Assembly (NCBI GenBank): GCA_934271265.1
Contig: CAKQRE010000003.1
Location: forward strand, 1-64,000
Length of the DNA stretch: 64,000 nt
Reading direction: 5' to 3'
Source of the DNA: an uncultured Clostridia bacterium
GTDB lineage: Bacteria > Bacillota > Clostridia > Christensenellales > Borkfalkiaceae
The notes below the pieces were generated by a model that saw only the letters and a program-made list of their open reading frames with translations, did no database searches and had not been told where the DNA came from. The position numbers and the translations under genes are program-made. Shown here one piece after another: positions 8,369 through 17,154 of the stretch (its first letter is position 1; every line of letters begins with the position of its first letter).

Positions 8369-9228
8369 TAAAACTTGCCGACAAGTGGAAGGACTATTCC
8401 GTGATCGCCACGGGAGACGGATATAAGCTGGAGCGTTGGAAAGACGTTACTCTCCTTCGCCCCGACCCGCAGGTCATCTGGCCGAGCAGGATGGATATGT
8501 CTTCCTATAAGTCGTTAAACGCTAAATATATCCGGAGCGAAAGCGGCGGCGGAGAGTGGAAACGCTTAAAGCCCATGCCGCAGGAATGGACGGTTTCTTA
8601 CGGGGATCTTAAGTTTCTCGTAAAGCCGATGGGTTTCAAGCACACGGGGCTTTTCCCCGAACAGGCGGTCAACTGGGATAAAATGACCGAACTTGTGAAA
8701 AACGCCGGCAGACCGATTTCCGTTCTGAACCTTTTCGCCTACACGGGCGGCGCGACCGTTGCTTTAGCGGCGGCGGGGGCGAGCGTCTGCCATGTGGACG
8801 CAAGCAAAGGCATGGTCGAACGGGCGGGGGAGAATCTTCGCCTGTCCGGGCTCGGCGACGCAAACGTGCGCTTTATTATAGACGACTGCAAGAAGTTTGT
8901 TCAGCGGGAGATCCGCCGCGGCAGAAAGTACGACGCGATTCTGATGGATCCGCCGAGCTACGGCAGAGGACCGAACGGAGAAATGTGGAAACTCGAAAGC
9001 GAGCTTTACCCTTTGGTGGAAACGTGTGCCGGGGTGCTTTCGGATCATCCGCTGTTCTTTCTGATCAACAGTTATACGACGGGGCTTCAGCCTACCGTTC
9101 TTGCCGATATTTTAAAACTTTGTTTTGCAAAGTATAAAGGTACGATCGACGCATACGAAGTAGGGCTTCCCACGGAAGAGGGGATCGCCTTGCCCTGCGG
9201 TGCGGGAGGAATGTTTATTTATGAGTGA
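8365..9228 (+). CDS. Class I SAM-dependent methyltransferase (RlmI/RlmL-like)
   Basis: This 287-aa protein is a Rossmann-fold methyltransferase. The SAM-binding motif I is NLFAYTGGATVALAAAG near residue 115, an acidic motif II follows in HVDASKGMVERA, and the catalytic motif is DPPSYG near residue 192. DPP-[FY] motifs are typical of enzymes that methylate nucleobases, and the overall layout resembles the RlmI/RlmL group of 23S rRNA m5C/m2G methyltransferases. There is no PUA domain. The start codon overlaps the ileS stop, and the end overlaps the pseudouridine synthase gene by eight bases, so it belongs to a translation/RNA-modification operon. The exact base modified cannot be told from sequence. 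Confidence 0.82.
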   Translation: MIKLADKWKDYSVIATGDGYKLERWKDVTLLRPDPQVIWPSRMDMSSYKSLNAKYIRSESGGGEWKRLKPMPQEWTVSYGDLKFLVKPMGFKHTGLFPEQAVNWDKMTELVKNAGRPISVLNLFAYTGGATVALAAAGASVCHVDASKGMVERAGENLRLSGLGDANVRFIIDDCKKFVQREIRRGRKYDAILMDPPSYGRGPNGEMWKLESELYPLVETCAGVLSDHPLFFLINSYTTGLQPTVLADILKLCFAKYKGTIDAYEVGLPTEEGIALPCGAGGMFIYE

Positions 9229-9937
9229 AAATCAGATGACGAAAGAAGACCTCATTATTTTATATGAGGATAACCATATCATCGTTGTTTTAAAACCGCA
9301 GAACGTGCCTTGTTGCGAGGACGAATCGAAAGACAAAGACCTTCTGTCGGTCATCAAGGATTATATCAAAGAGAAGGAGAACAAGCCGGGCAACGTTTAC
9401 GTGGGGCTTGTGCATCGTCTCGACCGTCCGACGGGCGGCGTAATGGTTTACGCAAAGAGCAGTAAGGCGGCGGCAAGACTTTCCGAAAGTATGAAAACGG
9501 GTGATTTCGAAAAGAAGTATTTTACCGTTCTGGTCGGAACTCCGCGCGAGAAATCGGCGACCCTTACCAATTACATGAAAAAAAACCCCATCAACAACAT
9601 GGTTTACGTCTGCGGGCAGACGGTAGAAGGGGCGAAGTTTGCCGAGCTCGAATATAAAATTCTGGAAGAAAAAGGCGGGCTTTCGCTTGCGGAGATCAAA
9701 CTGCATACGGGCAGAAGTCATCAGATCCGCGTGCAGATGGCGAATATCGGTACTCCCGTGTTCGGAGATATGCGTTACGGCGGAGAAAAAGCGGTCAAAG
9801 GGAAACTTGCTCTGTGGGCAACGAGCCTTTCCTTTACGCACCCCGTTTCCAGACAAAGGCTTTGCTTTAAGATCGAACCGCCGAAGGATATTATCCCGTG
9901 GAAATATTTCGAAACGGGGAAAGCGGTGGAAGTATAA
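9221..9937 (+). CDS. RluA-family pseudouridine synthase
   Basis: This 238-aa enzyme should convert specific uridines in rRNA or tRNA to pseudouridine. The catalytic aspartate is D68 in the family signature HRLDRPTGGVMVYAKS. Further typical segments are LTGRSHQIRVQ-like LHTGRSHQIRVQMA and ALWATSLSFTHP near the C-terminus. It lacks an S4 domain, as in short single-domain RluA proteins. I place the start at ATG 9221 rather than the upstream GTG because GGGAGGA lies about 10 bases before it. It is translationally coupled to the methyltransferase upstream, which supports a joint role in RNA modification. Confidence 0.88.
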   Translation: MSENQMTKEDLIILYEDNHIIVVLKPQNVPCCEDESKDKDLLSVIKDYIKEKENKPGNVYVGLVHRLDRPTGGVMVYAKSSKAAARLSESMKTGDFEKKYFTVLVGTPREKSATLTNYMKKNPINNMVYVCGQTVEGAKFAELEYKILEEKGGLSLAEIKLHTGRSHQIRVQMANIGTPVFGDMRYGGEKAVKGKLALWATSLSFTHPVSRQRLCFKIEPPKDIIPWKYFETGKAVEV

Positions 9938-9942
9938 CGTGG

Positions 9943-9980
9943 TATGCCAGGCAAGAATAATACGAACCATGTCTGGCATA
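9943..9980. repeat. Dispersed 38-nt palindrome, copy 1
   Basis: TATGCCAGGCA at the left and TGTCTGGCATA at the right enclose AAGAATAATACGAACCA. Read on the minus strand, the centre matches the TCGTATTA core of the copies at 39133 and 56677. A hairpin with AAACGGC/GCCGTTT arms follows at about 9990. Confidence 0.8.
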
Positions 9981-10031
9981 GATGAAAATAAACGGCTATA
10001 AGCCGTTTATCGCATATTTACGGAGGTTTTT

Positions 10032-11708
10032 ATGAAGACGGACATCGAGATCGCGCAGGCTGCTTTCGAAAAAGCGGAAGATATTTCCGCCGTTGCCGCA
10101 AAAATCGGGATCGGCGAAAAATACGTTGAAAAATACGGTAACTATAAGGCAAAGATCGATCTTTCCTATTTGAACGAAGAAGGAAAGGAACGGGGAAAAC
10201 TGATCCTCGTTACGGCGATCACGCCGACGCCTGCGGGCGAAGGAAAAACGACGACGACCATCGGGCTTGCCGACGGAATGAGAAGGATCGGAAAATCGGT
10301 CGCGGTGGCTCTCCGCGAGCCTTCTCTCGGTCCCGTGTTCGGCATCAAAGGCGGCGCGGCGGGCGGCGGTTATGCGCAGGTGATCCCGATGGAAGATATC
10401 AACCTCCATTTTACGGGAGATTTTCATGCGATCGGCGCGGCAAACAACCTTCTTGCCGCCATGCTCGATAACCACATTCAGCAGGGAAACGCCCTCGGGA
10501 TCGACGTGAGAAAGATCACCTGGAAACGTTGCGTGGATATGAACGACCGCCAGCTCCGCTTTATCGTGGACGGTCTCGGCGGAAAAGTGAACGGAACGCC
10601 GAGAGAGGACGGGTTCGATATCACCGTCGCTTCCGAGGTAATGGCGATCCTCTGTCTCTCCCGTTCGATCGCAGATCTAAAAGAAAGGCTTTCCGAAATC
10701 ATCGTCGGCTATACGTATGACGATAAGCCGGTCACTGCGGGTGATCTGAAAGCGCAGGGCGCGATGGCGGCTCTGCTGAAAGACGCTTTGAAACCCAACC
10801 TCGTGCAGACCCTCGAGGGCACGCCCGCATTCGTGCACGGCGGTCCTTTTGCGAACATCGCGCACGGGTGTAATTCTCTCGTCGCAACGGAAATGGCGCT
10901 CCGTTCTGCCGATTACGCGATCACCGAGGCGGGGTTCGGCGCAGACCTCGGCGCGGAAAAATTTCTTGACATTAAGTGCAGAAAAGCGGGTTTTTCCCCC
11001 GCGGCGGTCGTTGTGGTGGCAACGGTGCGCGCCCTCAAAATGCACGGCGGGCTCGATAAAAAATCGCTCGGAGAAGAAAACCTCGAAGCGCTCGGAAAAG
11101 GGGTGCCGAACCTGTTAAGGCACGTTTCGAATATCAGAGAGGTTTACGGGCTTCCTTGCGTGGTGGCGATCAACCGTTTCCCGACCGATACGGACGCGGA
11201 GATCTCCTTTATTATGCAGGAATGCGCACGCCTTCACGTGAACACCGTTCTTTCCGACGTCTGGGCGGAAGGAGGCAAGGGGGGCGAGGCTCTTGCGAAA
11301 GAGGTCGTTCGCCTTTGCGAAGAGGAAACGCCGGATTTCCGTTACGCTTACGACGAAACGCTCGGGATCAGAGAGAAAATCGAAACGATCGTAAAAAAAG
11401 TTTACCGCGGAGCGGGTGTGAATATCCTTCCCGCCGCACAGAAACAGATCGATATGTTCGAATCGCTCGGCTACGGGAAACTTCCCGTGTGCATGGCGAA
11501 AACGCAGTATAGTTTTTCGGACGATCCGACCCTTCTCGGCGCGCCCGAAGGTTTTACCGTTACGGTAAGAAACGTGAAGATCTCCGCCGGCGCGGGGTTT
11601 GTCGTCGTTTTGACCGGAGACGTGATGACGATGCCGGGGCTTCCGAAAAAGCCTGCCGCGGAATCGATCGACGTGACGGACGACGGAAAGATCGTCGGGT
11701 TGTTCTGA
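10032..11708 (+). CDS. fhs: Formate-tetrahydrofolate ligase
   Basis: Fhs (558 aa) makes 10-formyl-THF from formate, THF and ATP. It supplies one-carbon units for purines, and in acetogens for the Wood-Ljungdahl methyl branch. The sequence matches the family end to end: the nucleotide loop TPTPAGEGKTTTTIGL (residues about 63-78), GGAAGGGYAQVIPMEDINLH, FANIAHGCNS and the C-terminal AGAGFVVVLTGDVMTMPGLP. The start follows ACGGAGG with good spacing. A terminator closes the gene, so it appears monocistronic. thyA and folA lie 12 kb away. No other Wood-Ljungdahl genes are in the window. Confidence 0.97.
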   Translation: MKTDIEIAQAAFEKAEDISAVAAKIGIGEKYVEKYGNYKAKIDLSYLNEEGKERGKLILVTAITPTPAGEGKTTTTIGLADGMRRIGKSVAVALREPSLGPVFGIKGGAAGGGYAQVIPMEDINLHFTGDFHAIGAANNLLAAMLDNHIQQGNALGIDVRKITWKRCVDMNDRQLRFIVDGLGGKVNGTPREDGFDITVASEVMAILCLSRSIADLKERLSEIIVGYTYDDKPVTAGDLKAQGAMAALLKDALKPNLVQTLEGTPAFVHGGPFANIAHGCNSLVATEMALRSADYAITEAGFGADLGAEKFLDIKCRKAGFSPAAVVVVATVRALKMHGGLDKKSLGEENLEALGKGVPNLLRHVSNIREVYGLPCVVAINRFPTDTDAEISFIMQECARLHVNTVLSDVWAEGGKGGEALAKEVVRLCEEETPDFRYAYDETLGIREKIETIVKKVYRGAGVNILPAAQKQIDMFESLGYGKLPVCMAKTQYSFSDDPTLLGAPEGFTVTVRNVKISAGAGFVVVLTGDVMTMPGLPKKPAAESIDVTDDGKIVGLF

Positions 11709-11773
11709 TTCTGCCCCTTCCGGAACCGTTTTTTCGGCGCGAAAAGGTCGGTTTTTGAAAATCTTTAAAAAAA

Positions 11774-11820
11774 TAACCGCAGGGGTTCCTTCATTCAGGG
11801 ATCGCCTGCGGTTTTTGTTT
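11774..11820 (+). terminator. fhs terminator
   Basis: ACCGCAGG and CCTGCGGT arms surround an imperfect loop, followed by TTTTTGTTTTT. A-rich sequence precedes it, so it may also act on the minus strand. Confidence 0.85.
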
Positions 11821-11927
11821 TTATGCTGCAAAAGAGGTGCTTTCCGGCTCTTCGGGAATTTACGGACCCATCGCGGGGAGGGGCAAGAGGCAGGCTCGGG
11901 AAGACGGAAAACAAATCCTTCCGGAGT

Positions 11928-12000
11928 GCGGACTTTTGTTTATCCTTCCGCCTTTTCTTTGACATTCATTTCTTTGTTTGTTATAATATCTAAGGATAAG
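11928..12000 (+). promoter_or_regulatory. Promoter cassette A (upstream of the ABC exporter)
   Basis: TTGACA at 11959-11964 and TATAAT at 11982-11987 have a 17-bp spacer. The whole 73-bp block, beginning GCGGAC and ending GATAAG, is nearly identical to the block at 17587-17660 upstream of pheS. A leader of about 180 nt without a recognised riboswitch separates it from the ABC gene; the rest of the gap (11821-11927) shows nothing I can name. Confidence 0.8.
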
Positions 12001-12179
12001 CGCGCAGAGTTGCCGGAAATCGGTGACCGAGGATCCGCTCGCGTGTAAAAAAGAATTGCCTGTATCCCCCGGATAACCACGATCGATACGACTGCATGAC
12101 GGGCAGATCCCGTTTTCTTGCGCCGTTATCCGAAAGAGAGACGGGTGTTTTGAAAAAGTATAAAACGGGAGAATAAAAA

Positions 12180-13091
12180 ATGAACGATCTGATAAAGATC
12201 AGCGGATTAAACAAGAGTTTCGGCGATGTTCACGCCGTAAACGATCTTAGTTTTCGCGTAAAAGAAGGGGAGTTGTTTGCTTTTCTCGGCGTGAACGGCG
12301 CGGGAAAATCCACAACGATCAACATTATTTGCGGACAGCTGAAAAAAGACGGCGGGGAAGTTGAGATCTGCGGGACCGATCTCGACAGAGATCCGGACGG
12401 GATCAAGAGACAACTCGGCGTTGTGTTTCAGGGTTCCGGACTCGACAAAGATCTCACCGTGAAAGATAATCTCGAGAGCCGCGCCGCTCTTTACGGGATC
12501 TACGGGAAGGAATTTCGCACCCGTCTCGACGAACTTGCGGTTCTGCTCGATTTTAAAGATCTTTTGAACCGCACGCTCGGGAAACTTTCCGGCGGGCAGA
12601 AGAGGAGGATCGATATTGCCCGCGCGCTGCTGCATCGTCCGAAACTTCTCATTCTGGACGAGCCGACCACGGGGCTTGATCCGCAGACGAGAAGTCTTTT
12701 GTGGAAGGTGGTCGCCGATTTAAGAAGAGAAAACGGCATGACGGTTTTTCTTACCACCCATTATATGGAAGAAGCCGCGGACGCCGATTACGTGGTCATT
12801 CTCGATCACGGTAAAATCGCGGCGGAAGGGACGCCCGTCGAATTGAAAAACCGGTTTACGGGCGATTATATCACCTTGTACGGCATATCGGAAGATAAGG
12901 TGAAAACGCTCGGCGTTCCTTACGTACCCTTGCGTAACGCCTGCCGGATTTCCGTTCCGGATACCGCAGCGGCAACCGAATTGATCGTTGCGCACCCGGA
13001 CGTATTTACCGATTACGAGATCACGAAGGGGAGAATGGACGACGTATTTCTTGCCGTTACGGGAAAAAAGCTTACGGGGGACGAAAAATGA
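12180..13091 (+). CDS. ABC-2 type exporter, ATP-binding subunit
   Basis: This 303-aa protein is the ATPase of a drug or lipid exporter of the DrrA/CcmA type. Motifs in order are Walker A GVNGAGKSTTINII (about 39-52), Q-loop VVFQGSG, signature LSGGQKRRIDIARALL, Walker B LLILDEPTTGLD and the switch histidine in FLTTHYMEEA. A C-terminal extension of about 70 residues beyond the ATPase core is usual for DrrA-like subunits. The stop codon overlaps the start of the permease gene by four bases, so the two are made together. The substrate is unknown, and no adjacent regulator suggests one. Confidence 0.92.
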   Translation: MNDLIKISGLNKSFGDVHAVNDLSFRVKEGELFAFLGVNGAGKSTTINIICGQLKKDGGEVEICGTDLDRDPDGIKRQLGVVFQGSGLDKDLTVKDNLESRAALYGIYGKEFRTRLDELAVLLDFKDLLNRTLGKLSGGQKRRIDIARALLHRPKLLILDEPTTGLDPQTRSLLWKVVADLRRENGMTVFLTTHYMEEAADADYVVILDHGKIAAEGTPVELKNRFTGDYITLYGISEDKVKTLGVPYVPLRNACRISVPDTAAATELIVAHPDVFTDYEITKGRMDDVFLAVTGKKLTGDEK

Positions 13092-13996
13092 AAACGATTG
13101 CCGCGCTGATAAAGCGCAACGTAAAAATGTATTTTAAGGATAAGGGGATGTTTTTCAGCTCGCTGATCACCCCGGTGATCCTTCTCGTGCTGTATGCCAC
13201 CTTTCTGAAAAAGGTATACGACGATTCCTTCCGTTCCGCCCTGAAAGAAGCGGGCGCGGCGGTGAGCGACGCCGTGATAAACGGTTGCGTGGGCGGGCAG
13301 CTCGTATCGTCTCTTCTGGCGGTAAGCTGCGTTACCGTGGCGTTCTGTTCCAATCTGCTGACGATCAAGGACAAGACGAGCGGGGCGATCCGCGATCTTA
13401 CCGTTTCCCCCGTAAAGGCGGGAACGCTCGGACTGTGTTATTTTCTTTCCTCCTTTTTTTCCACGCTGATCATCGGTTTCACGGCGACGGCGGCGGGACT
13501 TGTTTATCTGGCGGCGGTCGGGTGGTATCTCACCGCGGCGGACGTGTTTCTTCTTCTTTTAAACGTTCTTCTTCTCACGGCGTTCGGAACGGCGTTGTCT
13601 TCCTGCGTGAATTTCTTCCTCTCGACGGACGGGCAGGCTTCCGCCGTGGGTACGATCGTCAGCGCGGGGTACGGCTTTCTCTGCGGCGCGTATATGCCCA
13701 TTTCGAATTTCGGCGAAGGGCTCAGGAATACCCTTGCCTTTCTTCCCGGAACTTACGGCACCAGCCTTCTTCGGAAAACAATGCTTCGCGGCTCGTTCGA
13801 AGAAATGGCAAAACAGGGTTTCCCGGCGGAAGTCGTGGAGGGGATCCGCGACAGTGTGGATTGCAACGTTTACTTTTTCGGTACCCGCGTGGAAACGGGC
13901 GTGATGTATCTCATTCTTGCGGGAAGCGTTTTGCTGCTTGTCGGTCTTTATGTCGCGTTTCATGTGATCGCGGGTAAAAAACGTAACGTCGGGTAA
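13088..13996 (+). CDS. ABC-2 type exporter, permease subunit
   Basis: This 302-aa membrane protein has about six predicted helices, including FSSLITPVILLVLYATFL, GTLGLCYFLSSFFSTLIIGF, FLLLLNVLLLTAFGTAL and a C-terminal MYLILAGSVLLLVGLYVAF. The extracytoplasmic loop after helix 1, and the GAYMPISNFGEGLRNTLAFLPGTY segment, are typical of the ABC-2 family. It pairs with the ATPase gene it overlaps. A terminator follows. The substrate cannot be assigned. Confidence 0.9.
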   Translation: MKTIAALIKRNVKMYFKDKGMFFSSLITPVILLVLYATFLKKVYDDSFRSALKEAGAAVSDAVINGCVGGQLVSSLLAVSCVTVAFCSNLLTIKDKTSGAIRDLTVSPVKAGTLGLCYFLSSFFSTLIIGFTATAAGLVYLAAVGWYLTAADVFLLLLNVLLLTAFGTALSSCVNFFLSTDGQASAVGTIVSAGYGFLCGAYMPISNFGEGLRNTLAFLPGTYGTSLLRKTMLRGSFEEMAKQGFPAEVVEGIRDSVDCNVYFFGTRVETGVMYLILAGSVLLLVGLYVAFHVIAGKKRNVG

Positions 13997-14010
13997 TACG
14001 CCGTCAGACC

Positions 14011-14038
14011 ACGACCCCCGTTATTCTTGTCCGGCATA
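14011..14038. repeat. Partial copy of the dispersed palindrome
   Basis: The right half of the palindrome family is present (CGTTATTCTTGTCCGGCATA). The left TATGCCGGACA arm is missing, so this appears to be a decayed copy. Confidence 0.55.
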
Positions 14039-14039
14039 G

Positions 14040-14076
14040 AAACCCCGTCGCGCGGAAAATGCGGCGGGGTTTTGAA
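14040..14076 (+). terminator. Terminator of the ABC exporter operon
   Basis: AACCCCG and CGGGGTT arms with an inner CGC/GCG stem, followed by TTTTG. It resembles the hairpin after clpB at 29501. Confidence 0.85.
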
Positions 14077-14164
14077 TTTGTCGCTCTATAAGTCGTTTAT
14101 CCGACGATTTACTACGGTTCTTTGACGGGTGAAGGAGTCTGCGGGGCGGAATGGCAAAACGGTT

Positions 14165-15439
14165 TTAATTTGCTTTAAAACGGGTGCTTTTTGCTTCCGA
14201 CGGGTCGAACCCGACTTTAACGTTGTCCGTCGTGCGCGATTTCAGTGCGCCGATCGGGTGTACGTCCGTTTCGAAACGATAGTCTTTCCCTCTCGCGGTG
14301 ATATAATCCTTGATCACTTTATGCGAGGGCATGCCGGAAATCGGGGCGCAGAATTCCCCGCGGTAGGCAAAATATCTGTCCTTTTCTCCGACGTCCGAAA
14401 CGTTTTTATAATCCTCGAGATCGCCCGTGAACTGTACGGTGGAAGAGAGAATATCCCGCACGTAGGCAATGTTTTCGTGCAGGGAAAGCGGCTCGGGGAA
14501 AACGGGATCTTTTATGATCTCGTCGTAATCTTTTTTCAGCTTTTTCTTCACGATTTTTCTCACGGCGTGAAGATGCGAAAGTTCCGTTTCGAAATAAAAC
14601 TCCCAAAGCTTTCTGATCCGTTTGTCCGTTTCCGTGTTGTAATTCGACCAGTACAGATAGCATTCCGTGAATTCGTGCCACAACAGGCACGCCAAAGGAT
14701 CGGCGGAAGCGTCGATCAGGCTTCCGTATTGGGTCACGTGTTCCTCTTCCACCAGGGCGATCTCCTCGTAAAGCTTTCTGCCGGCGTCGTTTCGGTAGGT
14801 CGCGGAGCCGTTCATATAAAAATTCATCGTCTGCTGTTCCGCCGCGGTGATGATCATGGTGCAGAGAACGGTCTGCGTATCGTCTTTTGTCGAATCGACG
14901 GGCTTTTTCACGTTGTCGTACGGGTGGCGGTGATGGGAAACGGTCGGGCGTGCCGGCATGATTTCCGTATAGTTCCCCACAAGGGTCTCCGCATGGATGC
15001 CTTCGTCGTTTTCAAGCAGATCGGAATAGCGGTAAAGGTGGTCGAAGTCCTCGAGCAAAGCAAAGTCGAGGGCTTTTTTTACCGAAAAGTTCTTTTCCTT
15101 TTGCGCAAGCTCCGCCGTGAGATCCACGGCTAACTGTTCGTAAGAAATGGTGGTCTCGAGAAAGGTTTCGTCGATCGGCTTTAAGTTGGCGATCTTCTGT
15201 TGTTGTTCCTTTTCGAGAAAGCGAAGAAAGGCGAGCTGTCTGCGGAAATCGTTGTCTTCCGTGGTGCGCTGCAATTGGTGGGAAAACCAGTTGGCTTCGA
15301 ATTCGGCGCCGCAGGCAAGGATGATCCTTGTTTTCGTATAGGGGTCGACTTCGTTTTTGTCGTAAGCCTTGGGGTAAAGTTTCTGTACGGGCTCGAGGTA
15401 TTCTTCGGCGTCCGCCGCTTTTTCGAGAAACGGGTTCAT
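14165..15439 (-). CDS. Uncharacterised ferritin-like (diiron carboxylate) protein
   Basis: I do not recognise a named family for this 424-aa soluble protein. It is largely helical and carries pairs of motifs typical of ferritin-like four-helix bundles: E231-x-x-H234 in EEEHVTQY and E286-x-x-H289 in ETELSHLH, with further candidate ligands at E130/H134 (EDFDHLYRY), E201 (AEQQTMNF) and E256 (WHEFTECY). Two E-x-x-H motifs plus extra glutamates are what a diiron site needs, so an oxygen- or iron-related role is an inference. It has no signal peptide or transmembrane segment. ATG 15439 follows AAAAGGAGAA. It is a single gene with no obvious partner, and the divergent neighbour is a DUF1508 membrane protein. 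Confidence 0.6.
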   Translation of the reverse strand: MNPFLEKAADAEEYLEPVQKLYPKAYDKNEVDPYTKTRIILACGAEFEANWFSHQLQRTTEDNDFRRQLAFLRFLEKEQQQKIANLKPIDETFLETTISYEQLAVDLTAELAQKEKNFSVKKALDFALLEDFDHLYRYSDLLENDEGIHAETLVGNYTEIMPARPTVSHHRHPYDNVKKPVDSTKDDTQTVLCTMIITAAEQQTMNFYMNGSATYRNDAGRKLYEEIALVEEEHVTQYGSLIDASADPLACLLWHEFTECYLYWSNYNTETDKRIRKLWEFYFETELSHLHAVRKIVKKKLKKDYDEIIKDPVFPEPLSLHENIAYVRDILSSTVQFTGDLEDYKNVSDVGEKDRYFAYRGEFCAPISGMPSHKVIKDYITARGKDYRFETDVHPIGALKSRTTDNVKVGFDPSEAKSTRFKAN

Positions 15440-15648
15440 GATAATATTCTCCTTTTTTGCTTGTTTTGCGTGCCGTTGTCCCCCGGCACGGTTTCATTAT
15501 TCCCGTTTTGTCTCCGTTTAAACGCACCCTTTTCTTTTTTTTTTCGGCATGATAAAAATATTCGTACCGTCATCCGTTCCGATATCGGCGACAGGTACGT
15601 GCTGCGGAAGTTTGTCGAAAAAGATCTGCCCGACGCGGCTTTTCGCGC

Positions 15649-15677
15649 TTGACAGTTTTTTCGATTTATTATATAAT
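15649..15677 (+). promoter_or_regulatory. Consensus promoter of the DUF1508 membrane protein
   Basis: TTGACA at 15649-15654 and TATAAT at 15672-15677 with an exact 17-bp spacer match the sigma-A consensus in every position. The -10 region is duplicated (TATAATATAAGTGA repeats 14 bp later), giving a second possible -10. Confidence 0.9.
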
Positions 15678-15727
15678 ATAAGTGATATAATATAAGTGTT
15701 TCAATCGGAAAAGTGAGGTAGTAATCG

Positions 15728-16963
15728 ATGTTTGCTTGGATTCGCGATAACGCGATCGTTGTTCTGGGTATCGTTGCGGCGATCGTTTTCGTCGCCTTGG
15801 TCATATTAATTCTGCGGGTGGTCAAAAAAAGCAAGGCGAGAAAGGAGGAAAGAGCCATTATGGCGGCGGAGATCCCCATTACCGATGCCGAGGAAGACGC
15901 GGATTTCTCCGCTCCCGCCCGCGTGAGGGAAAAAGGAACCTCGGAACTGAGTTGGCTGAAACCGCTTCCCTTAAAAGAGGAAACGGAAAAAGAAACGGAA
16001 GATCCTGCGGAAAACGTCGGGGCTTTCGATAACGAAAAGGAGATAAAGGAAATGGCGAAAGAAAAAACAAAGGAAAAAGAAGAGAAAACGGCAAAAAAAG
16101 CCGTGAAAGCAAAAGAGACCGCCAAGGCGGAGAAGACGAAAACTTCCGCAAAAAAGAAGGAAGAGCCGAAGGAGAAAGAGACGAAAACCGTGAAGAAAAC
16201 GGAACCGGCGGAAAATGCGAAAGAGCCTAAAAAGGTGATCGGTAAATGGATCGTGAAGGAAAAGGGGGAGGACGAATACGTTGCCTACCTTTATGCGAAT
16301 AACGGCGAAGTGATCTTAACAAGCGAAATCTATTCTTCTGCCGACGGCGCAAAAAAAGGGGTGCAGACGATCAAAAAGAATATCGCGAACGAAAATTTCC
16401 AGATCTACTGCGATAAAAACGGACATTATTATTTTAAACTGAAAACGTCCGGAAATCGCTTCCTCTGCGTGGGTGAAACTTATCCTACGGAAAACGCCTG
16501 CCTTTCCGCCGTGGAATCGGTGAAAAGATTTTCCGACGCGCCCGTTCAGGAAGAAGTGGAGAAAGATCTCACCTTTTTGAAATACGAGCTTTCGGATACG
16601 GCGGAAGATGCGAAAGCGAAAAGCGGTTATGCCGGGAAATGGGTGATCGATCGCGTGGATAATATGTATATGGCGAAGCTTTTCGCGTCGAACGGCGAAC
16701 TTCTTCTTTGCAGCGAATCTTACACGCTGGAAAACTCTGCCAAAACAGCCGTCACCGTGATCCGCTCCAACGGGCTTGCGGGAAACTTTATCATCGATAA
16801 AGACAAGAAAGGCAGATATTTCTTCAAGCTCAGGAACGCGCAGAAAACCACCTTATGCGTCGGCGAGACCTATTCTCAGCTTATGGCTTGCCAGAGCGCG
16901 ATCGACAGCGTGAGGCGTTTTCTGAAAACGGCGAAACTGGTCGGCGACGGAGCGACGAAATAA
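15728..16963 (+). CDS. Membrane-anchored protein with two DUF1508 (YegP-like) domains
   Basis: This 411-aa protein has one N-terminal membrane helix (about residues 9-30), a positively charged stop-transfer KKSKARK, and a Lys/Glu-rich low-complexity linker (about 80-170). Two DUF1508 modules follow (about 171-269 and 302-398). Each module shows the YegP pattern: GKW at the start, NGEVILTSEIY or NGELLLCSESY, then GHYYFKLK or GRYFFKLR and CVGETY. By the positive-inside rule the domains should face the cytoplasm. DUF1508 has no firmly known biochemical role. A perfect consensus promoter suggests strong expression. A related, larger protein with one such domain is encoded at 46036-48633. No partner gene is adjacent. 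Confidence 0.85.
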   Translation: MFAWIRDNAIVVLGIVAAIVFVALVILILRVVKKSKARKEERAIMAAEIPITDAEEDADFSAPARVREKGTSELSWLKPLPLKEETEKETEDPAENVGAFDNEKEIKEMAKEKTKEKEEKTAKKAVKAKETAKAEKTKTSAKKKEEPKEKETKTVKKTEPAENAKEPKKVIGKWIVKEKGEDEYVAYLYANNGEVILTSEIYSSADGAKKGVQTIKKNIANENFQIYCDKNGHYYFKLKTSGNRFLCVGETYPTENACLSAVESVKRFSDAPVQEEVEKDLTFLKYELSDTAEDAKAKSGYAGKWVIDRVDNMYMAKLFASNGELLLCSESYTLENSAKTAVTVIRSNGLAGNFIIDKDKKGRYFFKLRNAQKTTLCVGETYSQLMACQSAIDSVRRFLKTAKLVGDGATK

Positions 16964-17154
16964 TCTTTGCGTAGGCTAAGACGGAAATTTGTTCTGCCGG
17001 GAGAGGAGATTTTTTATCTTGTCCCGGCGGAAAAGAAGCCTTTAAGATAATTAGCGAAGAAGGACGGCGGATCCGAATAAAATTTTTTTTAAAACCCCTG
17101 AAAAATGCTTGCATTTCCGTCGGGAATCTGTTATAGTATATAGGCGCGGTGAAC
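16964..17154. other. Intergenic region before the tRNA genes
   Basis: It contains a CTGCCGGGA/TCCCGGCGG hairpin near 17003-17032 without a following T run, an A/T-rich stretch, and the tRNA promoter listed separately. I see no gene. Confidence 0.5.
17109..17137 (+). promoter_or_regulatory. tRNA operon promoter
   Basis: TTGCAT at 17109-17114 and TATAGT at 17132-17137 with a 17-bp spacer, ending 17 bp before the tRNA-Val gene. Confidence 0.75.
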
